Shown: piece after piece, positions 26,528 to 35,675 of the stretch
Layout of the letters: every line of letters starts with the position of its first letter
Numbering within the stretch: position 1 is the first letter of the stretch
NCBI RefSeq assembly: GCF_016428855.1
Contig: NZ_JAELTN010000003.1
Location: 81,348 to 145,347, forward strand
DNA: 64,000 bases
DNA from: Pedobacter sp. ASV28
Lineage (GTDB): Bacteria; Bacteroidota; Bacteroidia; Sphingobacteriales; Sphingobacteriaceae
Reading direction: 5' to 3'
Made by a program: the position numbers and the translations under genes
The notes under the pieces: generated by a model
Told to the model about the DNA's origin: nothing
Database searches by the model: none
What the model saw: only the letters and a program-made list of their open reading frames with translations

Positions 26528-27346
26528 ATGATGAAGAAATTTTTTGCCCTTGTTGCTTTAACATTCTCGGTTAATTATGTTGCTTTAGCGCAATCTCCAG
26601 TTATAAATTATGATTTTGGCGATAAAGAGGCCTCTTTTAATCCTAATCCAGGTGCATCTTCAACTTCATTTCTACCAAAAATAGCCAATAACAAAGCCGT
26701 CAAGGTAAGGATCAGGACTGCTTCCGATGGTTCAGGCGCTTTCAACTTAGTGAAGAAGGGAGCCGATTTTATTAAAGGTGCTGGTTTGGAAATCGTTGCA
26801 GGTACTACTACCAGTAAGTTTTCTATCTATAATCTTGCACTGGAAAGCATAGTTAAAACTAGTTTCAATATCAAGATCGATAATGTTGCTGCCGGACAAT
26901 GGATATTTGCCAATGGTGCTGCAGAAAATTCTGATGATCTTTTTCAAGGCAATGGTGGCATTAAAGAAACTTCTACAGAGATTTTTGCAGGCTTAAGATG
27001 GAATTTGTCTGCGGCTAACGAGATTAATTTTTATACCCGCAATAGCGGTAAGTGGGCTGCGGTAAAAGGAACATCTTTTGTGAAAAATACAGATTACCTT
27101 ATTGAGGTTTATAGCAATAATAGTGCTGAGGCCAAAAAATATAGCAAAGAAGGAGAGCAGACCCTAAATTCGGGCACTTATCAGGTATGGGTAAACGGTA
27201 AACGTATTCCCGGCGAATTTGTAACAGCAGGTTTAGAGCAAGGTAAAAACTTGAATGGCTTTATCATTTATGGCGTTACGCCAAAGGGCAACGAGACCAT
27301 GTCTAAAGCTTGGCTAGATAATCTAGAAATTAACGGGAATCTATAA
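26528..27346 (+). CDS. Secreted lectin-like protein of alginate locus
   Basis: This 272-residue protein has a signal peptide (cleavage near ALAQ, residue 22). The mature protein is predicted all-beta, with strands such as FNIKIDNVAAGQWIFANG, EINFYTRNSGKWAAVKG, YQVWVNGKRIPGEF and AWLDNLEINGNL. This is a pattern seen in concanavalin-A-like jelly rolls that bind glycans. No lyase motif is visible. The 17-nt gap after the lyase gene suggests co-transcription, and a carbohydrate-binding role is inference. Confidence 0.6.
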   Translation: MMKKFFALVALTFSVNYVALAQSPVINYDFGDKEASFNPNPGASSTSFLPKIANNKAVKVRIRTASDGSGAFNLVKKGADFIKGAGLEIVAGTTTSKFSIYNLALESIVKTSFNIKIDNVAAGQWIFANGAAENSDDLFQGNGGIKETSTEIFAGLRWNLSAANEINFYTRNSGKWAAVKGTSFVKNTDYLIEVYSNNSAEAKKYSKEGEQTLNSGTYQVWVNGKRIPGEFVTAGLEQGKNLNGFIIYGVTPKGNETMSKAWLDNLEINGNL

Positions 27347-27502
27347 AAAATAATTGGAGGACTTAATAGGCTCTCCTCAACCTAAAACCAAATATTTATT
27401 CCATATGAACCATCCACGATTAAATAATCATTAAACACAGGGTATGATGTATTTAAGTCATGGTAAGGAACATCTGACCACTAAAAATAAAATTATAAAC
27501 AG

Positions 27503-30184
27503 ATGAAAAGAAAATTACTTTTAACAATTGCAATGTGTTTTGTGATAGCTTTAAGCTTTGCACAAGGGACTTATTACTGGGTGGGAGGAACATCTACTTC
27601 CTGGAGTTCTGCCAACAATTGGAGTTTAAGCGTAGGTGGCATTGGAGGAGCTAGATCTACGGTTAATTCTGCAGATATTTTAATTTTTGATGGAAGTAAT
27701 ATAGGTAGTGGTGCTACTGGTGCAGTTACTTTGCAACCTACCGGAAATGAGATTTTAAGTAAACTAGTATTGCAAAACGGCGCAATCCTTAACTTGGCAA
27801 GAACCAGTTCAGGAACAACTTACCTTTATATAGATGGAGAAGTGGTGGTATCGGCTAACAGCATGTTGAACATTAATGGAAACTTAGGTGTAATGTGTTT
27901 AGTCTTCAATAGCACTTCTAATAGTACTATACAAGGTCAATTAAATGTTTTGGGTACTGCTGCAAATAGACTTTCTATAAAAGCAGCTTCTGCTTTAAGG
28001 TTTGGGTCAGGAAGTTCTTGTAATGCAGGTTCTGGGGTTAATGCTTTTAGTACTTTGACAACCTCAACAAATCCTTCTGTGGATAAATCAGTGATATTTC
28101 AGTCTGGCTCGTCATTTATTTATAAAAGCCAGTACAATCCGTTTGGGGGTTCCACCTCAAACATAGCTGTATTCCAATCGGGTAGTAATTTTATAATGGA
28201 GACTGCGAATGTATCAAATATCTTTACGAATAGAAACTTCGGCAATGTTATTATCAGGAATAATGTAGCAATTTCATTATCTGAAAATTTCTTAGGCGTA
28301 GAAAACTTGACTATAGAAAATGGATCTTCTTTCTTGTTGAATGGTACAGGTCCATCGCCAATTTTTGGTAATATCGTTAATAATGGTACTTTAGGGGTTG
28401 CCGCAACTGGCTCCTCTAATCTTATTTTAATTGGTAATACCCCTCAATTAATTTCTGGTTCAGGAAGTTTTAATCTTGGGGCTTTTTCGGTTGCTACCGA
28501 TGCAAATGTTACGCTAGGCTCTTCAATAAACTTAGCTGGAGCATTAATTTCATATATATATGGAACAGTTAACGTTCAAAATAATCAGATAAAAACAAAT
28601 GGGGTTGCTGCTTCTACAGGAAGAGTTCAATTTAGATCTTCTGTTAATACTTCAACAAGTGCGGCTGTAGTAACTTCGGGAAGTAATGTGATCACCTTCA
28701 ATAGCGCTGCAGACTTTACATCGATAAGTTCGGCACCAGGTCTTTTGGTAAGTGGTCCAAATATTGAAGCTAATACATATATTATCAATACTTCTACAAC
28801 TGGTGGTACTAATGGTTTTGGTAGTATAACGTTATCAAAAGCTGCGCTAAGCTCAGGTACGTCAATAAATCTTATAGGTGATAACCCAACCTTAACGACT
28901 TCTAATAGCAATGGTGTAGATGGTAGCTTCGATATCAATTCTTTCGGAAGCCTTACGCTTTCTGCTGGAACCAATTTTATTTTTAATGGAGCAACCACAT
29001 CTCCTTTTTCAACAGCAAGTAATAATGTCTTGGGAGATGTAACCTTCAATACTTCGGCTACCACGAACAAGAGTGTTACCATTAATGGAAAACTGACCTT
29101 AAATGGTGCTAAGTTAACCGTTAGTGAGGGAGATATGGTTACGCTTGCTTCAACAGGCTCTTTTGGAGGCAGCTTCGGTAATTCATCCTATATTTTAACA
29201 GCGGCTAATACCTCTACTGGTGCAGTTGGAAAAGTAAGGTTTACAGATTTATCGGCATCTACTTTGATTCCAGTCGGTACGGCTGGTTATTATGCACCTG
29301 TTACCTTAGCACCAACAACGGCTTCAACTTTCGATATCAACGTATTCTCGGGAGCTACCTCAAATGCTACCCCAAGTGGTGCCGCATTAACGGCAGCACA
29401 AAAATTGAGAATGGTAGATGCGGTTTGGAATATTAGCCGTTCTGCGGGTTCTGGTAATGCAGATGTTACTTTGGCTTGGCCAAGTGCTTTAGAGGGGGCA
29501 GATTTTGCTGGTTTTGGTAATGCCCAAATTGGTATTGCTTCTTATAGCGCAGGAGCTTATGGCACTTTTACAGGTTCAGGAAATGCGGCGGCAAATACTG
29601 CAACTTTCACCACAAGTGCATTTTCTCCGTTGATTGTAGGCGAAGCCAATACTACTTTGCCTTTGACCTTATTGAGCTTTACCGCAAAAGAAAGTTTGAA
29701 CAGCGTGAAATTAGCTTGGCAGACTACTTCTGAAGTGAACCTGAAAAATTATGTTTTACAACATAGAGGGCTAAATGGTTTTGAAGATATTTATAGTATA
29801 GCAGCCAATAACAAACCTGGTATCTTTAATTATAACTATACCCATTTAAATCCGGCGTCTGGTGTAAATTACTATCGCTTAATTGGTGTGGATAATGATG
29901 GAACACAGCATATTAGCGATCCTAAATCTGTGGTAGTAAGTTTTTCTGATGCCGTAAGTGTTTATCCTAATCCTGTAATCAGCCGTAATATCAATGTGGC
30001 AGGTGTTGTAAATGGCGACGTGATCAAGATATTAAATGTTCAGGGGCAGGTGCTGGTAACTAAGAAAGTCGGCGGTAACCAGACGCAAGAAATAGATGTA
30101 CAACATATACAGGCGGGTATTTATATCCTGTCGATTGAAAATGCTGGAAAGATCACAACCACAAAAAAGATCATTAAGATATAA
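27503..30184 (+). CDS. T9SS-exported surface protein with type A sorting domain
   Basis: This 893-residue protein has a signal peptide (ends near SFAQ) and an opening segment YYWVGGTSTSWSSANNWS, common at the start of Bacteroidota surface adhesins. A long Ser/Thr/Asn/Gly-rich beta-solenoid-like middle (residues about 60-640) follows. Then comes the LPLTLLSFTAKESLNSVKL linker module and, from about residue 820, a type A T9SS domain (VYPNPVI, ILNVQGQVLVTKKV, IQAGIYILSIENAGKITTTK). It should be secreted across the outer membrane and attached to the cell surface or released. Its position between lyase and esterase genes suggests a role in binding alginate gel or biofilm matrix. Confidence 0.8.
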   Translation: MKRKLLLTIAMCFVIALSFAQGTYYWVGGTSTSWSSANNWSLSVGGIGGARSTVNSADILIFDGSNIGSGATGAVTLQPTGNEILSKLVLQNGAILNLARTSSGTTYLYIDGEVVVSANSMLNINGNLGVMCLVFNSTSNSTIQGQLNVLGTAANRLSIKAASALRFGSGSSCNAGSGVNAFSTLTTSTNPSVDKSVIFQSGSSFIYKSQYNPFGGSTSNIAVFQSGSNFIMETANVSNIFTNRNFGNVIIRNNVAISLSENFLGVENLTIENGSSFLLNGTGPSPIFGNIVNNGTLGVAATGSSNLILIGNTPQLISGSGSFNLGAFSVATDANVTLGSSINLAGALISYIYGTVNVQNNQIKTNGVAASTGRVQFRSSVNTSTSAAVVTSGSNVITFNSAADFTSISSAPGLLVSGPNIEANTYIINTSTTGGTNGFGSITLSKAALSSGTSINLIGDNPTLTTSNSNGVDGSFDINSFGSLTLSAGTNFIFNGATTSPFSTASNNVLGDVTFNTSATTNKSVTINGKLTLNGAKLTVSEGDMVTLASTGSFGGSFGNSSYILTAANTSTGAVGKVRFTDLSASTLIPVGTAGYYAPVTLAPTTASTFDINVFSGATSNATPSGAALTAAQKLRMVDAVWNISRSAGSGNADVTLAWPSALEGADFAGFGNAQIGIASYSAGAYGTFTGSGNAAANTATFTTSAFSPLIVGEANTTLPLTLLSFTAKESLNSVKLAWQTTSEVNLKNYVLQHRGLNGFEDIYSIAANNKPGIFNYNYTHLNPASGVNYYRLIGVDNDGTQHISDPKSVVVSFSDAVSVYPNPVISRNINVAGVVNGDVIKILNVQGQVLVTKKVGGNQTQEIDVQHIQAGIYILSIENAGKITTTKKIIKI

Positions 30185-30261
30185 TAGCTGTTGCAAGTGA
30201 TGAGTGGCATGCCTAAACCCATAATTTGTCACCCATAATGAGTAACTAACCCCTAAAATAA

Positions 30262-32211
30262 ATGAATAGCCATTCAAAAATATTACTCGCATTGGTGCTT
30301 TTGTTGACCATCACCACAGATGTATTGGCCAAGGTAAAGCTGCCGCAGATTTTTGGAAGTAATATGGTCTTGCAGCGCGACCGCCCTATTACGCTTTGGG
30401 GTTGGGCAGATCCGGGAGAAAAAATAAGCATCAGTTTTAGGGGCAGCGATTATACTGCACAAGCTAATGGACAAGGTAAATGGCAAACGGAAATAAAATC
30501 TTCTCCTGCAGGTGGTCCGTTTGTTTTGAAAATTAACGAGCTAATATTGGATAATATTCTTTTGGGGGATGTTTTTCTGTGTAGTGGGCAGAGTAATATG
30601 GCTTTTTTGTTAATGAAGGCCGATGGTGGAGAGAAGGATATTGCCAATGCCGCTAACCAAAATATCAGGGTGTTTAATGTGAACAGAGATATAGAATTTC
30701 AACCCTTAGATGATTTGACCAAGAAAACACCTTGGCAGCTTTGTGGTCCGCAATCGGTGGGCAAATTTTCAGCGGTGGCCTATTATATGGGACGTAAATT
30801 GCAAGAAGAACTTAATGTTCCTATCGGATTGATCAGTAGTGCCTATGGGGGAACGGTAATAGAAGGTTTCATAAGTGCACCATCTTTAGATACTATTGCT
30901 AGATTAAAGCCTATTTTAAACGAAATTGGGCAAAAAAACCAAAAGCAATATCTTGCAGATAAAATGGTAGAACTGGAAAAAACACAGGGTAAATTGAACC
31001 AGTATAGCAATGCAGATGTACTTTGGGATACCATAAATCCTACTATACCGGTTTATGAAAAGAGTTGGGCGATGATTAAGCTGCCAACCCTATGGGAAAA
31101 GGCAGGTTTACAAAATGTAGATGGGGTGATCTGGTTTTATAGGGAGCTTAATTTAAACGATGCTGATTGCCAAAAAGATGCCTTTTTAAGCTTGGGCAGA
31201 ATTGCCGATCAAAGTGTGGTTTTCTTTAACGGTGTGAAATTGGGTTCTTCGCCAGATAGCCGCGATTTACTGAGGGAATTTACCATAAGCAAAGGCCTAC
31301 TCAAGCCAGGGCTGAACAAGGTGCTTGTTCGCGTAGCCAATAAAGGTAGGAACGGTGGCATTTGGGGTCCCCAGGGTAAAATGTTCTTTAAGTCTGGAAG
31401 TGGAAATAGGGTAACGCTTGATGGCAATTGGGCCTACAAAATTCAGCACATTAATATTGCAGTACATCCTAACGATGTGTCGTCTTCTATTTATAATGCC
31501 ATGATCAACCCTTTAAAAACATTGCAGTACAAAAGTGTAATATGGTATCAAGGTGAAAGTAATGCCAACTGGGCCGATGAATATGAAGGTTTATTAAAGA
31601 ATTTAATAAAAGATTGGAGAAAAGTTTTTAACCAACCTCAATTGCCTATTGTAGTTGTGCAATTGCCTAACTATAAAAAAGTATCTGTAGTACCAGAAGT
31701 AAACTCCGCTTGGGCAATGCTAAGGGAGGCTCAGGAAAAAGCGACTAAACAAGTAAATGCCGGACTGGTAACCATTATTGATTTGGGGTTAGCCGATGAT
31801 ATTCACCCGACAAATAAGCTTCCAGTAGGGGAAAGGGTGGCCAATAAAGTTTTACAATTAGTTTATGACCAAAGATTAGTAGCCGATGGTCCTGTGTTCA
31901 AATCGATGAAAATAGATGGTTCTAAAGTTGCATTGACATTTGATCATGCCGATGGATTAACGGTAAATAAAAAAGCTGAACGATCTAATTTTATGGTAGC
32001 AGGTGAAGATCGAAAATATGTTTGGGCACAGGCAAAAGTAGAAGGAAATAAAGTAACAGTATGGAATGATGAGGTTAAAAATCCGATAGCTGTGAGATAC
32101 GCTTGGGCGGATAACCCAGGAGAAAATTACCTGTACAATGCTGCGGGTTTGCCCATGTATCCGTTTAGGACAGATCGTTGGAAGATCGATTTAGAGGTTA
32201 TTCCAAGATAG
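30262..32211 (+). CDS. Sialate O-acetylesterase-family carbohydrate esterase
   Basis: This 649-residue exported protein has a signal peptide over residues 1-24. It opens with the family's LPQIFGSNMVLQRDRPITLW. The SGNH/GDSL-type esterase (SASA) domain has GQSNM as the nucleophile block (about residues 110-114), WYQGESN later on and the catalytic Asp-x-x-His in DDIHPTN (about residues 512-518). A beta-galactosidase-like jelly-roll insert (around residues 270-400) is typical of these enzymes. The family removes O-acetyl groups from sugars, including sialic acid and plant or microbial polysaccharides. In an alginate locus the natural candidate is O-acetylated mannuronate of bacterial alginate, which is inference. 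Confidence 0.85.
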   Translation: MNSHSKILLALVLLLTITTDVLAKVKLPQIFGSNMVLQRDRPITLWGWADPGEKISISFRGSDYTAQANGQGKWQTEIKSSPAGGPFVLKINELILDNILLGDVFLCSGQSNMAFLLMKADGGEKDIANAANQNIRVFNVNRDIEFQPLDDLTKKTPWQLCGPQSVGKFSAVAYYMGRKLQEELNVPIGLISSAYGGTVIEGFISAPSLDTIARLKPILNEIGQKNQKQYLADKMVELEKTQGKLNQYSNADVLWDTINPTIPVYEKSWAMIKLPTLWEKAGLQNVDGVIWFYRELNLNDADCQKDAFLSLGRIADQSVVFFNGVKLGSSPDSRDLLREFTISKGLLKPGLNKVLVRVANKGRNGGIWGPQGKMFFKSGSGNRVTLDGNWAYKIQHINIAVHPNDVSSSIYNAMINPLKTLQYKSVIWYQGESNANWADEYEGLLKNLIKDWRKVFNQPQLPIVVVQLPNYKKVSVVPEVNSAWAMLREAQEKATKQVNAGLVTIIDLGLADDIHPTNKLPVGERVANKVLQLVYDQRLVADGPVFKSMKIDGSKVALTFDHADGLTVNKKAERSNFMVAGEDRKYVWAQAKVEGNKVTVWNDEVKNPIAVRYAWADNPGENYLYNAAGLPMYPFRTDRWKIDLEVIPR

Positions 32212-32234
32212 TGTGAGATAATTTGAAATATGTT

Positions 32235-32290
32235 TTTGAATACCCATTTGAATGTTTATTTTTGGTAGACCAATTAATTGGTCTACCAAA
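32235..32290 (+). promoter_or_regulatory. gntR promoter with paired operators in a 30-bp perfect palindrome
   Basis: TATTTTTG at 32257-32264 is the -7 element, with TTTG at 32235-32238 (18-nt spacer). Operators TTGGTAGACCAA (32262-32273) and TTGGTCTACCAA (32278-32289) are 16 bp apart. Together they make one perfect palindrome at 32261-32290. The gntR ATG is 15 nt downstream, so the regulator very probably represses itself. Confidence 0.85.
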
Positions 32291-32304
32291 TAAAAGTCTA
32301 AATA

Positions 32305-33048
32305 ATGAAATCACTAATAGATACCATCACCGCTATACAATTAGAATCGCCCGTAGATAAAATTATAGGGCAATTAAAGCAGTTAATTATTTCCGGACAG
32401 TTAAAACCGGGCGATCGATTGCCAGCAGAAAGGGTGCTTTCAGAACGTTTTGGCCTTGGCAGAAGCTACATTCGCGAGGCGATATTGAAATTGGAGTTTT
32501 ATGGTTTGTTAAAAACCAACCCACAGAGTGGAACCTATGTGGCGGGTTTAAGTATCAATGTAATTGATAATATCATATCTGATATCATTAAATTTAATAA
32601 AGATGATTTTAATGCCCTGATAGAAGCTCGATATCATTTAGAACTAAATGCGGTTAAGTTGGCTGCTGAGCGAAGAACGGAAGAAGACTTAGCGAGCATC
32701 AGGTCGGCAATGCATGATTATGAGCACAAGATTAGTCATGGCAAAGATGCGGTAGAAGAAGATATGTTGTTCCATATCAAGATTGCAAAGGCCACTAAAA
32801 ACTCTGTTATCGAATCGATGATTTTGATATTGGTGCCAGATTTGATTAAGAACATTGTAGAAAATAAAGTTTGTGGTGATAACCGGGCTAAAACTGCAAT
32901 AAAAGAACACAGGCAAATATTGGCAGCAATAGAAACGCAGGATGTACTAAAGGCAGAAGAGGCCATGGCCAGTCATCTTGATGAAATATGGCAGATTAGT
33001 AAAGCAGGCTTTGCGGCCCAACAGATCATCAACGAAACAGAAAATTAA
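32305..33048 (+). CDS. GntR/FadR-family transcriptional regulator of alginate locus
   Basis: This 247-residue cytoplasmic repressor has an N-terminal winged helix (residues about 10-80: DRLPAERVLSERFGLGRSYI, then EAILKLEFYGLLKTN). A C-terminal FCD domain carries metal/ligand residues in EARYHLELNA, EEDMLFHIKIAKAT and the late ASHLDEIW His. FCD-type regulators commonly bind organic acids, and GntR regulators are known in other Bacteroidota alginate loci (AusR in Zobellia). The effector here might be DEH or KDG, which is inference. Its own promoter and two others in the locus carry TTGGTnnACCAA pairs, which are the predicted binding sites. Confidence 0.9.
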   Translation: MKSLIDTITAIQLESPVDKIIGQLKQLIISGQLKPGDRLPAERVLSERFGLGRSYIREAILKLEFYGLLKTNPQSGTYVAGLSINVIDNIISDIIKFNKDDFNALIEARYHLELNAVKLAAERRTEEDLASIRSAMHDYEHKISHGKDAVEEDMLFHIKIAKATKNSVIESMILILVPDLIKNIVENKVCGDNRAKTAIKEHRQILAAIETQDVLKAEEAMASHLDEIWQISKAGFAAQQIINETEN

Positions 33049-33100
33049 TCAGAAAAATATAAGCCGACCTTAGCTTAATCATTAACTTAAATTACAACGT

Positions 33101-35233
33101 ATGAACTACTTAAAAAAAGTGGTATTAGTATCTTTTTGCGCCTTTTTAAGCATATCGCTTATGGCTCAAACGCATCCAAGCATAATGCTCACCAAGGCAA
33201 ATGTTTTGGCTGTTAGAAAGGGTGTAGCTACTTATCCACTTTTACGCCAATCTTATCAAAGCGTTAAAAACGATGCAGATAAAGCCTTGGCAACACCAAT
33301 AGTTGTGCCGGTACCTAAAGATGGTGGGGGTGGCTACACGCATGAGCAACATAAGAAGAACTATAGCAATATGCTGAACTGTGGCATTGCTTATCAGATA
33401 TCTGGAGAAAAGAAATATGCAGATTACGTAAGAAACGTACTGCTCAATTATGCCTCGCAATATGAAAAATGGCCTTTACATCCCAAAAGAAAAAGTGAAG
33501 AAGATGGGGGACGCATTTTCTGGCAGAGCCTAAACGACTTTGTATGGCAGCTATATACCATACAGGCTTATGATTTGGTTTATAACGGACTTACTGTTGA
33601 TGAGAGGAAGACCATTGAAGAAAAATTGTTCGTACCTATCTTAAAGTTTTTTACAGAAGATAGGTATGAGGTCTTCAATAAAATCCATAATCATGGTACC
33701 TGGAACTTGGCCGCAGTAGGGATTACTGGATATGTACTTAACAAACCAGAATATGTAGAAAAAGCATTGAAAGGGTCTAATAAAGATGGCAAAACGGGTT
33801 ATTTGGCACAGATAGACCAATTGTTTTCTCCAGATGGTTATTATATGGAGGGGCCATACTATCAACGTTATGCCCTGCTTCCATTTGTGTTGTTTGCCAA
33901 GGCAATTAATAACTATCAGCCCTCATTGAAGATTTTTGAATATAGGAATAAACTGCTTTCAAAAGCTATTCATACCTCTTTGCAAACTTCGTATACCGAT
34001 AAAACCTTTTTTCCTGTCAATGACGCCATCAAAGACAAGACTTATGAATCGGTAGAATTGGTATATGGTGTAGATTTGGCTTATGCTGATATTAACCCGG
34101 AAGTTGATCTATTAGATATCGCCAGACAACAAAATCGTGTAATCATATCTGATGCAGGTTTAAAAGTGGCGGCCGACTTGGCAGCTGGTAAGGCAGTACC
34201 TTTTAAATATCAATCGTTGTGGATTAGAGATGGTGGAAAAGGAGATGAAGGAGGTCTAGGTATATTGCGTTCCGGAGCCAATACCGATCAGCAATGCCTG
34301 GTGCTGAAGGCCGCTTCGCAGGGAATGGGGCACGGCCATTTCGATCGGTTAAACCTGTTGTTCTATGATAATACTACAGAGATTTTTCCAGACTATGGGG
34401 CTGCAAGGTTTTTAAATATTGATACCAAAAATGGAGGTGGCTACTTGCCTGAGAATAACACCTGGGCAAAACAGACCGTAGCACACAATGCATTGGTAGT
34501 AGACCAGACTTCTCATTATAATGCAAAGGTTGAGCCCGCTAGCAAATCCAATCCAACTTTGTTGTTTTTTGGTAATGAGCCCAGCCTAAAGGTAGTAAGT
34601 GCCAAAGAAGATAAAGCATATGCTGGTGTGGTGATGATAAGAACATCGGCCTTGGTTAAAGTAGAAGGATTAGAGAAGCCCTTGTTAATTGATGTGATGC
34701 AGGCGCAATCTGCTAAAAACCATCAATATGATTTGCCATTTTGGTATAAGGGACAATTGGTAAATACCTCTTTTCAAGTTACGGCAAAAACGGACCAGTT
34801 AAGTACTTTAGGTACAAAAAATGGGTATCAGCACATTTGGTTGAATGCCAGTAATCAGTTGGATGGAAAAGCAGGGATGGTCGGTCTGTTGAATAAGAAC
34901 CGTTTTTACACTACGCATTTTGTATCAGATAATCCATTGGAAGTGAAACTGGTTTCTATTGGTGCCAACGATCCGGAAATGAATCTGGTAGATGGTAAGG
35001 CATTTATACTATCTGGTAACGGTCAAAATCAAACTTTTGCAAGTATTACAGAAACACATGGTGGTACAGATTCTATTAATGAAACAGTAACAGCGGCACA
35101 ACCATCGGTGAGCGAACTGAAGCTGCTAAAATCTGATGCACAACAAACAGTGCTGAGTTTTAAGCTAAACGGAAAAACTTACACCTATCAAATTAATTAT
35201 ACCGATAAACAGAATTATATAAATTTTAAATAG
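33101..35233 (+). CDS. Oligoalginate lyase, PL17 (heparinase II/III-like)
   Basis: This 710-residue exported enzyme has a signal peptide ending near MAQ (residue 23). An N-terminal alpha/alpha toroid (residues about 25-340) holds NKIHNHGTWNLAA with Asn197 and His198, and GYYMEGPYYQRY with the candidate catalytic Tyr near 254. The C-terminal beta-sandwich (heparinase II/III-like) contains GMGHGHFDRLNLL with His413. These match the known PL17 exo-oligoalginate lyase active site. The enzyme releases unsaturated monouronate from oligoalginate, normally in the periplasm, after SusCD import. The gene follows gntR by 52 nt and is the core marker for an alginate substrate. Confidence 0.93.
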   Translation: MNYLKKVVLVSFCAFLSISLMAQTHPSIMLTKANVLAVRKGVATYPLLRQSYQSVKNDADKALATPIVVPVPKDGGGGYTHEQHKKNYSNMLNCGIAYQISGEKKYADYVRNVLLNYASQYEKWPLHPKRKSEEDGGRIFWQSLNDFVWQLYTIQAYDLVYNGLTVDERKTIEEKLFVPILKFFTEDRYEVFNKIHNHGTWNLAAVGITGYVLNKPEYVEKALKGSNKDGKTGYLAQIDQLFSPDGYYMEGPYYQRYALLPFVLFAKAINNYQPSLKIFEYRNKLLSKAIHTSLQTSYTDKTFFPVNDAIKDKTYESVELVYGVDLAYADINPEVDLLDIARQQNRVIISDAGLKVAADLAAGKAVPFKYQSLWIRDGGKGDEGGLGILRSGANTDQQCLVLKAASQGMGHGHFDRLNLLFYDNTTEIFPDYGAARFLNIDTKNGGGYLPENNTWAKQTVAHNALVVDQTSHYNAKVEPASKSNPTLLFFGNEPSLKVVSAKEDKAYAGVVMIRTSALVKVEGLEKPLLIDVMQAQSAKNHQYDLPFWYKGQLVNTSFQVTAKTDQLSTLGTKNGYQHIWLNASNQLDGKAGMVGLLNKNRFYTTHFVSDNPLEVKLVSIGANDPEMNLVDGKAFILSGNGQNQTFASITETHGGTDSINETVTAAQPSVSELKLLKSDAQQTVLSFKLNGKTYTYQINYTDKQNYINFK

Positions 35234-35331
35234 CGTTATAAGTTGCTGGTTATGAGAGATAAGAAAGTAGTAGTTAAAAATTAAATCCCTGTAATAGATA
35301 ACGTATAACAGTTAACAAAAAAAACAAAAAT

Positions 35332-35667
35332 ATGCAAAGCGAATTATTTCAAATAGAAACAGAAACCACTTGGGAAGATTTAGGAAACGGTGTACAAAGA
35401 AAAATCTATGGCTACGATGACAAGATCATGTTGGTGAAGGCCAAATTCGAAGCGGGTGCCGTAGGTGTATTGCATGAGCATTACCATGTACAAGTGACCT
35501 ATGTAGAGAGTGGTGTTTTCGAAATGACCATTGGCGACGAAAAAAGAATAATTAGAAAGGGCGATGGTTATTATGTGCCCCCTCATGCTGTACATGGCTG
35601 TGTATGTGTAGAGCCAGGTATTTTAATCGATGTGTTTGCGCCTCATAGAGAAGATTTTATCAAGTAA
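35332..35667 (+). CDS. kdgF: KdgF-type cupin (unsaturated uronate linearising enzyme)
   Basis: This 111-residue single-domain cupin has metal ligands in LHEHYHVQVTY (His48, His50, Gln54) and PPHAVHGC (His88). Length and the sequence EHYHVQVTYVESGVFEMTIG agree with KdgF, which converts 4,5-unsaturated monouronates from pectin or alginate into the linear keto form (DEH/DKI). It has no signal peptide, so it is cytoplasmic. It starts a tight run of five genes (gaps 8, 14, 3 and 19 nt) that process and import the products of PL17. Confidence 0.9.
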   Translation: MQSELFQIETETTWEDLGNGVQRKIYGYDDKIMLVKAKFEAGAVGVLHEHYHVQVTYVESGVFEMTIGDEKRIIRKGDGYYVPPHAVHGCVCVEPGILIDVFAPHREDFIK

Positions 35668-35675
35668 TATATATT

